DNA from: CAVSLM01 sp963728895
GTDB taxonomy: Bacteria; Pseudomonadota; Gammaproteobacteria; JBBQDK01
Length of the DNA: 64,000 nt
Assembly (NCBI GenBank): GCA_963728895.1
Contig: CAVSLM010000001.1
Coordinates: 930,001-994,000, forward strand
Reading direction: 5' to 3'
Of this stretch, positions 44,192-51,968 are shown piece after piece. The translations under genes and the position numbers were made by a program. Positions within the stretch are counted from its first letter, which is position 1. Each line of letters opens with the position of its first letter. The notes below the pieces were generated by a model that saw nothing but the letters and a program-made list of their open reading frames with translations, ran no database searches and was not told the DNA's origin.

Positions 44192-44674
44192 TCAGGCCGG
44201 TATTGCGGTCACAGCTGGCGTGCCGGCCGCGGCCGGAAACAAGAGGCGGCGCAGCGCCGGGGCCACCAGCTGGTCGAGCTCGATCAGTTGCAGCATCCCC
44301 GCCGCGGTGCTGACCGCACCCAGAAACGGCGCACCATCGACGCGGATTCCGCTGGGCTGAAAAGTCTCCACGGCGCACGACAGGGTCTGAGTCGCGCGCT
44401 CGACGATCAGACCGAGGGGGTGCGCGTTGCCGTCGTCGGCACGGTAGTCGACCAGCAGGATGCGCGTGCTCAAGCAGGTGTCGGCGGCACGTCCGAGCAA
44501 CAGCCGACACAGGTCCAGCACCGGGATCGGATGCCCGCGGAAATTGAGCAGGCCCGCGATGGCATCGGGGGCACCCGGCACGGTTCTAAGCTCGGCCAGG
44601 GGCAGCACTTCGATGATGCGCCGGGCATCCAGGCCGTAGCGGCCCTGCGCGATTTCGAAAGCCAGCACCAGCAT
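44192..44674 (-). CDS. wspB: WspB, CheW-type coupling protein
   Basis: A 160-residue CheW-domain protein beginning MLVLAFEIAQGRYGLDARR and including LLNFRGHPIPVLDLCRLL. It should link WspA to WspE. The reading frame is open to 44767, but the family starts at the M used here. The ribosome site is weak, so translation may depend on upstream wspA. Confidence 0.9.
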   Translation of the reverse strand: MLVLAFEIAQGRYGLDARRIIEVLPLAELRTVPGAPDAIAGLLNFRGHPIPVLDLCRLLLGRAADTCLSTRILLVDYRADDGNAHPLGLIVERATQTLSCAVETFQPSGIRVDGAPFLGAVSTAAGMLQLIELDQLVAPALRRLLFPAAAGTPAVTAIPA

Positions 44675-44796
44675 GGCGCACTCGTCACGCTTCAGGCGCA
44701 AGGCCGCGAGCGGCCGCGCGTGGTGCGTGCGCCAGGTGCCCGCACGGCGAACCTGTGCTGCGGACAACGGATGAAGGCATGCGATACACGGCCGCG

Positions 44797-46143
44797 TCAG
44801 CTTACTCGGAAGCGCGATACGCCCTGCTGCAGACCCGCGGCGGCATGGTTGAGCTGCTGGATGGCGCTGCTCGACTGGCGCAGCGATTCCGCCGTCTGCT
44901 GTGCGGTCTCGCTGAGCTGCAGCATGGCTTCCGTGATCTGCTCGGCGCCCTTGGCCTGTGACTGCATGCCCTCGTTGACGCTTGCGAACTCGGGCATCAG
45001 GGCCTGCACCTGCTCGATGATGCGCGCCAGCTTGGCACTGACCTCGCGCACGTCCTCGACGCCGCGACGCACTTCATCGGAGAACTTGTCCATTCCCATC
45101 ACGCCTGCAGCAACTGCCGATTGCATCTCCTTCACCATCTGCTCGATGTCCCAGGTGGCGACAGCGGTTTGATCGGCGAGCCGGCGTACCTCGGTGGCGA
45201 CCACCGCGAATCCACGCCCGTACTCGCCGGCCTTCTCGGCTTCGATGGCGGCATTGAGGGAGAGCAGATTGGTCTGGTCGGCAACCTTGTTGATGGTGGT
45301 GACCACGGAGCCGATGTTGCTTGCCTTCTCGTTCAGGACTGCCAGCTTGGCACCGATGGCCGTCGTGCCTTCCATCATCTGGTGCATCGTGGTTTCCATA
45401 CGCTGCAGCGACGATTGACCCTGAGTCGCGGACTCCGAGGTCTGCCACGCGACCTGGGTTACGTCCTGCACAGTCTTGAACAGCTCCCTGGAAGTGGCGG
45501 CGATTTCGCTCACCGTGGCCTTGATCTGGTGTGTCGTTGCCGCCTGCTCGGTGACGGTCGCCTCCTGCTGCATTGCGGTGGCGGCGATCTCGGTGGCCGA
45601 GGAGGTGACGTGGATACCCGACTGCTGCACCTGGGAGACCAGAGAGTTCAGGCCATCCAGCATGCGCTGGATGCCCTTGGCGACCAGATCGATGTTGTCG
45701 GTGCCGTTGAAGAGCATCATCTCGCCGGTGAGATCACCGTCGGCGGCCTTGGCGACCACCTCCAGGATCAGGTCGACCTTGCCCTTGATGAGCTCGTTCG
45801 CCTCGCGTTCCTCCTGCAGCTTGCGCTGCAGGCTCTGCGCCATGGCATTGATGGCCGTGCCCAGCATGCCGGCCTCGTCGGCGTCGTGGGTGACCTTGGT
45901 GCGGGCGGTGATGTCACCCTGGGCCAGGCGCTCGACGGTGGTGGTGAGCTCCTGGATCTGGGCCGCGAGGCGTTGCGAGCGGCGTCGCTCGAACCAGAAT
46001 ACCACGCAGCCGGTCAGTAGCACGCCGACGGTGAAGGCGACCGCTCCTGAGCGCACGCCGGCCTCGGCGACCTGCAGACCTACGGCGATGACCGCCGCGC
46101 CGATCACCAACAGAAAGACTGCTCTTCGGAGAGTGGTTTTCAT
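44797..46143 (-). CDS. wspA: WspA, membrane chemoreceptor with minimal periplasmic loop
   Basis: A 448-residue methyl-accepting protein. Two membrane helices (about 7-26 and 34-50) are joined by fewer than ten residues, so the four-helix periplasmic sensor of Pseudomonas WspA is missing. A HAMP region (about 52-105), a second HAMP-like segment and the signalling domain follow, with the hairpin tip ADQTNLLSLNAAIEAEKAGE. Signal input must therefore come from the membrane or cytoplasm. First gene of the wspABCDEFR operon, with a sigma-54 promoter match 141 bp upstream. Confidence 0.93.
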   Translation of the reverse strand: MKTTLRRAVFLLVIGAAVIAVGLQVAEAGVRSGAVAFTVGVLLTGCVVFWFERRRSQRLAAQIQELTTTVERLAQGDITARTKVTHDADEAGMLGTAINAMAQSLQRKLQEEREANELIKGKVDLILEVVAKAADGDLTGEMMLFNGTDNIDLVAKGIQRMLDGLNSLVSQVQQSGIHVTSSATEIAATAMQQEATVTEQAATTHQIKATVSEIAATSRELFKTVQDVTQVAWQTSESATQGQSSLQRMETTMHQMMEGTTAIGAKLAVLNEKASNIGSVVTTINKVADQTNLLSLNAAIEAEKAGEYGRGFAVVATEVRRLADQTAVATWDIEQMVKEMQSAVAAGVMGMDKFSDEVRRGVEDVREVSAKLARIIEQVQALMPEFASVNEGMQSQAKGAEQITEAMLQLSETAQQTAESLRQSSSAIQQLNHAAAGLQQGVSRFRVS

Positions 46144-46283
46144 CTGCTTCGGCTACTCCCGCACGTACATGGCAGCGCTTGTCGTTCCGGCTTTCAAGCC
46201 TGTTGTGACGCGTCCCTGCGACCGCCGCCGAAGCGACTGGCACGCAGTAACCGGCGCGCGTGTCATGAGGCCTATGAGGGTAA

Positions 46284-46299
46284 TGCAGTGATCATGCCA
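46284..46299 (-). promoter_or_regulatory. Sigma-54 promoter candidate upstream of wspA
   Basis: On the minus strand TGGCATGATCACTGCA matches the -24/-12 consensus TGGCACG-N4-TTGCA, with the invariant GG and GC ten bases apart. It lies 141 bp before wspA in the 334 bp gap to mutS (46144-46477), which holds no gene. If used, the operon depends on RpoN and an enhancer-binding protein. Confidence 0.5.
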
Positions 46300-46477
46300 G
46301 GCTGCGCGACGTCCATGACCCGATGGGCGCGATTGATTTATGGCGGCAGTTTTTGGAAATGCTACAAAGGGATGATGTGATACGGAGCAAGTCTCGCAGG
46401 CGCGACGCCGGCACCTCAGGCCTGTGTGGCGCCCGTCAGGGGCAAATTTCCGACGCTGTGCGCCGCCGGATGCGCAC

Positions 46478-49048
46478 TCATGACGAGGGGAGCAGGCCGC
46501 GCAACCGGTACAGCGCGGCGAGCGCCTCCCGCGGACTGAGGGCATCAGGGTCGATGGCCTCCAGCGCCTCAATCAGGTTCCGCTCGGGCGCAGCTGGGAA
46601 CAAAGGCATCTGCGCCTGCTGCGCGGGCACTGTACTCGGTTCGCGTTCCAGCTCGTGCAGACGACGTCGCGCCTGTTCGATTACGGCTGCGGGAATGCCC
46701 GCGAGCGCGGCGACATGAAGCCCGTAGCTGCGATCGGCGGGGCCCTCCTTGACGGCGTGCAGGAACACGATTGAGCTGCCGTGCTCCAAGGCGTCCAGAT
46801 GCACGTTCGCGATCCCTTCGTACTGCTCCGGCAGGGCGGTCAGCTCGAAGTAATGCGTGGCGAAGAGCGTGTACGCCCGCACCTCGTTGGCCAGGTGCAC
46901 GGCACATGCCCACGCCAGCGCCAGGCCGTCGTAGGTACTGGTTCCGCGGCCGATCTCGTCCATCAGAACCAGACTTGCGGACGTGGCATTGTGCAGGATG
47001 TTGGCCGTCTCGGTCATTTCCACCATGAACGTGGAGCGCCCGCCGGCGAGGTCGTCGGCGGCACCGATGCGCGTGAAGATGCGGTCCAGCGGTCCGATGC
47101 GCGCACGCTTCGCAGGCACGAAGCTGCCGACGTGGGCGAGCAGGGCGATCAGCGCGCACTGGCGCATGTAGGTCGACTTCCCCCCCATGTTGGGCCCGGT
47201 AATGACCAGCATGCGGCGGCCCTCGTGCAGCTGCAGGTCGTTCGGGGTGAAGGGTGCATCCAGCACCTGTTCGACCACCGGGTGGCGCCCGGCCTCGATC
47301 TCGATCCCCGGCGCCTCGCCGAGCTCCGGCACGCGCAGGTCCAGGGTCGCGGCGCGCTCGGCGAGATTCGCCAGCACGTCGATCTCGGCCACGGCGGCGG
47401 CAGTGGCCTGCAGGGCGGGCAGCTCCGCGATCAATCTGTCCAGCAGCTGGTCATAGAGCTGGCGCTCGCGCATCAGCGAACGTTCGCGCGCGCTCAGCAC
47501 GCGGTCCTCGAAGGACTTGAGCTCGGCGGTGATATAGCGCTCCACGCCTTTCAGGGTCTGGCGCCGCGTATAGTCGGCGGGTACGTGTTCGGCCTGCGCG
47601 CGGCTTACCTCTATATAGAAGCCGTGCACGCGGTTGTAGCTGACCTTCAGGTTGGCGATGCCGCTGCGTTCGCGCTCGCGCGCCTCGAGCGACACCAGGA
47701 ACCGGTCGGCGTGCTCGCTCAGCGCGCGCAGCTCGTCGAGCTCCGCATCGTGACCCGGTGCGATGACGCCACCGTCGCGCAGCAGCACCGGCGGATGTTC
47801 GACGATGGCGCTTCGCAGTAGCTGGTGGAGGGTGGGATGCCCACCAGCGGCAGCGTTCAGTTCCGCGAGCAGCGGCGAGTCCAGGGCGGCAACAGCCTGG
47901 TGCAGCGCAGGCAGCACCTCCAGCGCCTGGCGTAGCGCCGCAAGATCGCGCGGGCGCGCCGACTTGAGCGCAATTCGGGCCAGGATACGCTCCATGTCGC
48001 CGAAGCCTCGCAGCAGGTTCCCGACCTTCTGCCAGGTGCGATCCTGCAGTAGCGTTTCCACGGCGTGATGGCGGCGTCGCAACAGGGTCCGCTGGCGCAG
48101 TGGCCGGCCGATCCAGCGGCGCAGGAGTCGGCTGCCCATGGGAGTCACGGTTCGATCGATGATGCCGGCAAGGGTGTTTTCCGGGTGTCCCGCCAGGCTG
48201 ACCTCCAACTCGAGGTTGCGCCGCGTCGCAGCATCGAGCAGAACCGCCTCGTCGTGGCGCTCCACGCGCAGCGCATGCAGGTGAGGCAGGGCGGAGCGCT
48301 GGGTGTCGCGCACATACTGCAACAGACAGCCGGCGGCACCGACTGCTGCGGCAAGCCCTTCGCAGCCGAAGCCGCTGAGGTCCCGGGTTCCGAACTGCCC
48401 GCACAACAGGCGCCGCGCGCTTTCGGGGTCGAAATGCCAGGGCGGGCGGCGGCGCAGTCCCGGGCGTCGCGCGAGCGCAGCGGGCAGGACAGCATCCTCG
48501 GCGACCAGCAATTCGGCGGGACGCAGGCGTTCGAGCTCGGCGCCGAGCGCCTCGGCACCTTCTAGCTCCTGCACCGTGAAGCGTCCGGCCGACAAATCGA
48601 GCGCCGCGAGGCCGAAGCAAGGACCGCTCTGGTGCAGCGCCAGCAACAGGTTGTCACGTCGTTCCTCGAGAAGCGATTCATCCGTGACCGTACCCGGAGT
48701 GACAATGCGCACGACTTGGCGCTCCACTGGCCCCTTCGCGGCGGCGGGATCACCCAGCTGCTCGCAGATCGCCACCGACTCGCCGAGTCGGATCAGACGC
48801 GCCAGGTATTGCTCTGCCGCATGCACGGGCACGCCGGCCATGGGAATCGGCTCGCCTGCCGACTGGCCGCGCGCGGTCAGGGTGATGTCGAGAAGACGCG
48901 CCGCGCGCTGTGCGTCGGAGAAGAACAGCTCGTAGAAATCGCCCATGCGGTAGAACAGCAGCTCTTCCGGATGCTGCGCCTTGATGCGCAGATACTGTTG
49001 CATGACCGGGGTGTGCTGCGAGACGGGCGGCGCGGGCGCTTGGGTCAT
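46478..49048 (-). CDS. mutS: DNA mismatch repair protein MutS
   Basis: An 856-residue MutS with the mismatch-contact motif in LLFYRMGDFYELF (Phe-x-Glu type), connector, lever and clamp domains, ATPase with Walker A TGPNMGGKSTYMRQ, Walker B LVLMDEIGRGTSTYDG and the helix-turn-helix C-terminus. Length is as in E. coli. It binds mismatches and recruits MutL. ATG 49048. Divergent from pncC across 92 bp. Confidence 0.97.
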   Translation of the reverse strand: MTQAPAPPVSQHTPVMQQYLRIKAQHPEELLFYRMGDFYELFFSDAQRAARLLDITLTARGQSAGEPIPMAGVPVHAAEQYLARLIRLGESVAICEQLGDPAAAKGPVERQVVRIVTPGTVTDESLLEERRDNLLLALHQSGPCFGLAALDLSAGRFTVQELEGAEALGAELERLRPAELLVAEDAVLPAALARRPGLRRRPPWHFDPESARRLLCGQFGTRDLSGFGCEGLAAAVGAAGCLLQYVRDTQRSALPHLHALRVERHDEAVLLDAATRRNLELEVSLAGHPENTLAGIIDRTVTPMGSRLLRRWIGRPLRQRTLLRRRHHAVETLLQDRTWQKVGNLLRGFGDMERILARIALKSARPRDLAALRQALEVLPALHQAVAALDSPLLAELNAAAGGHPTLHQLLRSAIVEHPPVLLRDGGVIAPGHDAELDELRALSEHADRFLVSLEARERERSGIANLKVSYNRVHGFYIEVSRAQAEHVPADYTRRQTLKGVERYITAELKSFEDRVLSARERSLMRERQLYDQLLDRLIAELPALQATAAAVAEIDVLANLAERAATLDLRVPELGEAPGIEIEAGRHPVVEQVLDAPFTPNDLQLHEGRRMLVITGPNMGGKSTYMRQCALIALLAHVGSFVPAKRARIGPLDRIFTRIGAADDLAGGRSTFMVEMTETANILHNATSASLVLMDEIGRGTSTYDGLALAWACAVHLANEVRAYTLFATHYFELTALPEQYEGIANVHLDALEHGSSIVFLHAVKEGPADRSYGLHVAALAGIPAAVIEQARRRLHELEREPSTVPAQQAQMPLFPAAPERNLIEALEAIDPDALSPREALAALYRLRGLLPSS

Positions 49049-49140
49049 GGCCGCGCAGTGTACCGAAAGTGCGGCGCACAGGTAACGGCGCTCGTGTGCC
49101 GTGCCTTGTCCGGTCGGGGATGCCGGCGTAACGTAGCCCC

Positions 49141-49632
49141 ATGGACCAGCTCACCACACTGGCGATGCAGGTGGGTGCGGCGCTGCAGTCGCGTGGCTGG
49201 CGCCTGGTGACGGCCGAGTCCTGCACCGGCGGCTGGGTCGCCAAGCAGGTGACCGATATCGCCGGCAGCTCCGAGTGGTTCGATCGCGGGCTGGTGACCT
49301 ACTCCAATGCCGCGAAATGCGAACTGTTGGGCGTGCGCGCAACGACGCTCGCCACCCATGGCGCGGTCAGCGCCGAAACCGCGCGGGAGATGGTGGAAGG
49401 CGCCGTGATGCACAGCACGGCCCAGGTGGCCGTGGCGGTCACCGGCATCGCCGGGCCCGGTGGCGCCACGCCGGGCAAGCCCGTCGGCACGGTGTGGTTT
49501 GCCTGGCTGCGGCGCGGCGGCGATTCGCGCGTGCGGGGCGCGTGCTTCGACGGCGATCGCGAGGCGGTGCGTCGCCAGGCCGTGGCGGCGGCCCTGGGCG
49601 GGCTGCTCGATCTGCTCCATGACAGCGGCTGA
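49141..49632 (+). CDS. pncC: Nicotinamide-nucleotide amidohydrolase PncC (CinA C-terminal domain)
   Basis: A 163-residue stand-alone CinA C-terminal domain with LVTAESCTGGWVA, YSNAAKCELLGV and VAVTGIAGPGGATPGKPVGT. It deamidates NMN to NaMN in pyridine nucleotide recycling. The N-terminal MoCF domain of full CinA is absent, as in E. coli PncC. Its last 14 bp overlap thpR. The mutS-pncC-recA order is conserved in gammaproteobacteria. Confidence 0.95.
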   Translation: MDQLTTLAMQVGAALQSRGWRLVTAESCTGGWVAKQVTDIAGSSEWFDRGLVTYSNAAKCELLGVRATTLATHGAVSAETAREMVEGAVMHSTAQVAVAVTGIAGPGGATPGKPVGTVWFAWLRRGGDSRVRGACFDGDREAVRRQAVAAALGGLLDLLHDSG

Positions 49633-50158
49633 ACGCCAGCGGCTGTTTTTCGCCCTGTGGCCCGATGACGCGGTGCGCGAGCGCCTCGTGCATGTGCTGC
49701 ACGAGCATCAGCCGGTACGCGGAAAGCCCGTGGCCGCGGCAAACCTGCATGTAACCCTGGCATTCGTCGGTGAGGTCGATGCGCAAAGGGCTGCATGTCT
49801 GGCGGCAGCGGCGGGCGGCGTTGCGCAGTGCCGGTTTCGTCTCGAGCTCGATCAGCTCGGCCACTGGCGACCCTCGCAGATTCTGTGGGTCAGCGCGACG
49901 GACACACCTGCACCTTTGCTGGCGCTGGCGGCGGATTTGCACCGCGCGCTCACCGACTGCGGGTGCGAAACCGAGACCCGGACCTTCCGCACCCACGTGA
50001 CACTGGCACGCAAGGTACGGCGCGCCGCGCGCGGGACCATCGTTCCGATTCGCTGGGAGGTCTCGGACTTCTGCCTGGTACGCTCGCTTGCCGTGCCGGG
50101 CGGCTCGACCTACGAAGTGCTCATGCGCTGGCCGTTGCGCGCCTGCGATGCCCCCTGA
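49619..50158 (+). CDS. thpR: RNA 2',3'-cyclic phosphodiesterase ThpR
   Basis: A 179-residue 2H phosphoesterase with the two catalytic motifs HVTLAF (His44) and HVTLAR. The family opens 2',3'-cyclic phosphates and can reversibly make 2'-5' RNA links. ATG 49619 begins MTAAERQRLFFALWPDD, the usual N-terminus, and overlaps pncC. Confidence 0.92.
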   Translation: MTAAERQRLFFALWPDDAVRERLVHVLHEHQPVRGKPVAAANLHVTLAFVGEVDAQRAACLAAAAGGVAQCRFRLELDQLGHWRPSQILWVSATDTPAPLLALAADLHRALTDCGCETETRTFRTHVTLARKVRRAARGTIVPIRWEVSDFCLVRSLAVPGGSTYEVLMRWPLRACDAP

Positions 50159-50212
50159 CTCGCGCCTCGACGGTTTGTACCCACCACCCGTGCCGGCCCC
50201 GTCGCCCTGGGG

Positions 50213-50280
50213 GCCTGTCCGGGCAGTCTGCGCATGGCGAGGCGCCGCAGTAGCGACAAGACCAAATTGGCCGGACAGGC
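50213..50280. repeat. Ten-base inverted repeat between thpR and recA
   Basis: GCCTGTCCGG at 50213-50222 and CCGGACAGGC at 50271-50280 are perfect inverted copies 48 bases apart. The loop contains CTGCG/CGCAG that can pair again, giving a branched hairpin. The whole 225 bp gap holds no gene. It may end the thpR transcript or be a REP-like genomic repeat. Confidence 0.55.
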
Positions 50281-50383
50281 TCCTAGGCCGCACGTCGTGA
50301 TCTATGGAATAATGTCGCCCGGCGTTCTTGGCTCCCTACGCAGGGATTGCGTGGCTAGAAGCTGTAACTATCGGAGAATCTGA

Positions 50384-51412
50384 ATGGACGAAAACAGGAA
50401 GAAGGCGCTGAGCGCGGCGCTCACCCAGATCGAGCGGCAGTTCGGGAAGGGGACTGTCATGCGCATGGGAGATGTCGGCGCGGTACGTGACGTGGAAGTG
50501 GTTTCCACCGGCTCTCTGGGCCTGGATCTCGCGCTCGGGGTCGGTGGTCTGCCGCGCGGGCGGGTGGTGGAGATCTACGGTCCGGAGTCCTCCGGCAAGA
50601 CCACACTGACGCTGCAGGTCATTGCCGAGTCCCAGAAGCAGGGCGGTACGGCCGCCTTTGTCGACGCCGAGCACGCCCTCGACCCGACCTACGCACACAA
50701 GCTCGGCGTCAATGTCGATGACCTGCTGGTGTCGCAGCCGGACACCGGCGAGCAGGCGCTGGAGATTGCGGACATGCTGGTGCGATCCGGGGCCGTGGAC
50801 GTGGTGGTGGTGGACTCGGTCGCAGCACTGACACCGAAGGCCGAGATCGAAGGCGAGATGGGCGATTCCCACATGGGCCTGCAGGCGCGGCTGATGTCGC
50901 AGGCCTTGCGCAAGCTTACCGCCAACATCAAGCGCTCCAATACGCTGGTGATTTTCATCAACCAGATCCGCATGAAGATCGGTGTGATGTTCGGCAACCC
51001 CGAAACCACGACCGGTGGCAATGCGCTCAAGTTCTATGCCTCGGTGCGCCTCGACATCCGGCGCACTGGCGCCATCAAGAAGGGCGACGAGGTGGTCGGA
51101 AACGAGACCCGCGTCAAGGTGGTCAAGAACAAGCTGGCGCCGCCGTTTCGCGAAGCGAATTTCGAGATTCTCTACGGCGAAGGGATTTCCCGGGAAGGGG
51201 AGATCATCGACCTCGGTGTTGCCCACGGTTTTGTGGAGAAATCCGGGGCCTGGTACAGCTATCACGGGGACCGCATCGGCCAGGGGAAGGAGAACGCGCG
51301 CACCTTCCTCCGCGAGCATCCCGAGGTCGCGCGCGAGATCGAGACTGCGGTGCGCGACAAGCTGCTGGTGAAGCCGGTGCGCGAGAGTGAACAGATCGAG
51401 GCGGAGGCCTGA
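50384..51412 (+). CDS. recA: Recombinase RecA
   Basis: A 342-residue RecA with Walker A GPESSGKTT, VVVVDSVAALTPKAEIEGE and the L2 loop region FINQIRMKIGVMFGNPETT. It forms filaments on single-stranded DNA, drives strand exchange and LexA self-cleavage. ATG 50384 follows CGGAGAA. I see no CTGT-N8-ACAG LexA box in the upstream 225 bp, only a CTGT half-site at 50371. The C-terminal acidic tail is shorter than in E. coli. Confidence 0.98.
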   Translation: MDENRKKALSAALTQIERQFGKGTVMRMGDVGAVRDVEVVSTGSLGLDLALGVGGLPRGRVVEIYGPESSGKTTLTLQVIAESQKQGGTAAFVDAEHALDPTYAHKLGVNVDDLLVSQPDTGEQALEIADMLVRSGAVDVVVVDSVAALTPKAEIEGEMGDSHMGLQARLMSQALRKLTANIKRSNTLVIFINQIRMKIGVMFGNPETTTGGNALKFYASVRLDIRRTGAIKKGDEVVGNETRVKVVKNKLAPPFREANFEILYGEGISREGEIIDLGVAHGFVEKSGAWYSYHGDRIGQGKENARTFLREHPEVAREIETAVRDKLLVKPVRESEQIEAEA

Positions 51413-51869
51413 GTCGGGGGATCCCCCCACACCGGCGCAGGTGCGGCGCAGCGCACTGGGCCTGCTCGCGCGTCGCGAACACTCCGCCGGAGAGCTGCGC
51501 ACGAAGCTCACCCGGCGCGGCTACACCGCGGCGGTGGTGGAAGACGTCCTCGCCGCCCTGCAGCGCGAACGGCTGCTGAGCGACGCGCGTTTCGTGGAGG
51601 AGTATGTTCGGGTGCGGGTGAGCAAGGGCTACGGCCCGGCACGGATCCGCGGCGAGCTGCGCCAGCGCGAGGTGGCTGAAGAGCTGCTCGAAGAGGCGGT
51701 GGACGATCGCGCCGGTGTGTGGCGCGATCGTCTGCTGGAACTGCACCGGCGGCGTTTCGGGGGGGCAGTCCCGAACGATCCCCGGGAGCGTGCGCGCCGC
51801 GCGCGCTTCCTGCTGCAGCGCGGCTTCTCCAGCGAGCAGGTGCGCGACCTTCTGGACGGCGCGGACTGA
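51387..51869 (+). CDS. recX: Regulatory protein RecX
   Basis: A 160-residue RecX with three tandem three-helix repeats (LLARREHSAGELRTKL, RLLSDARFVEEYVRVR, ARFLLQRGFSSEQVRDLL). RecX caps and inhibits RecA filaments. Its GTG start at 51387 lies 26 bp inside recA, so expression is coupled. A later start would remove the first residues only. Confidence 0.93.
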   Translation: MNRSRRRPESGDPPTPAQVRRSALGLLARREHSAGELRTKLTRRGYTAAVVEDVLAALQRERLLSDARFVEEYVRVRVSKGYGPARIRGELRQREVAEELLEEAVDDRAGVWRDRLLELHRRRFGGAVPNDPRERARRARFLLQRGFSSEQVRDLLDGAD

Positions 51870-51968
51870 GTTGCCGCGCGCGTGGCGGCAACGGAATCCT
51901 CACACACCATGGCCGGCTTGGTGCGCCGGCGCAAGTCCGCAGACCCTACCGCAAGAGATCGCGTTCCC

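Noticed and set aside
50159..50383. LexA (SOS) box before recA
   Set aside because: Only a CTGT half-site at 50371 was found; no CTGT-N8-ACAG on either strand.
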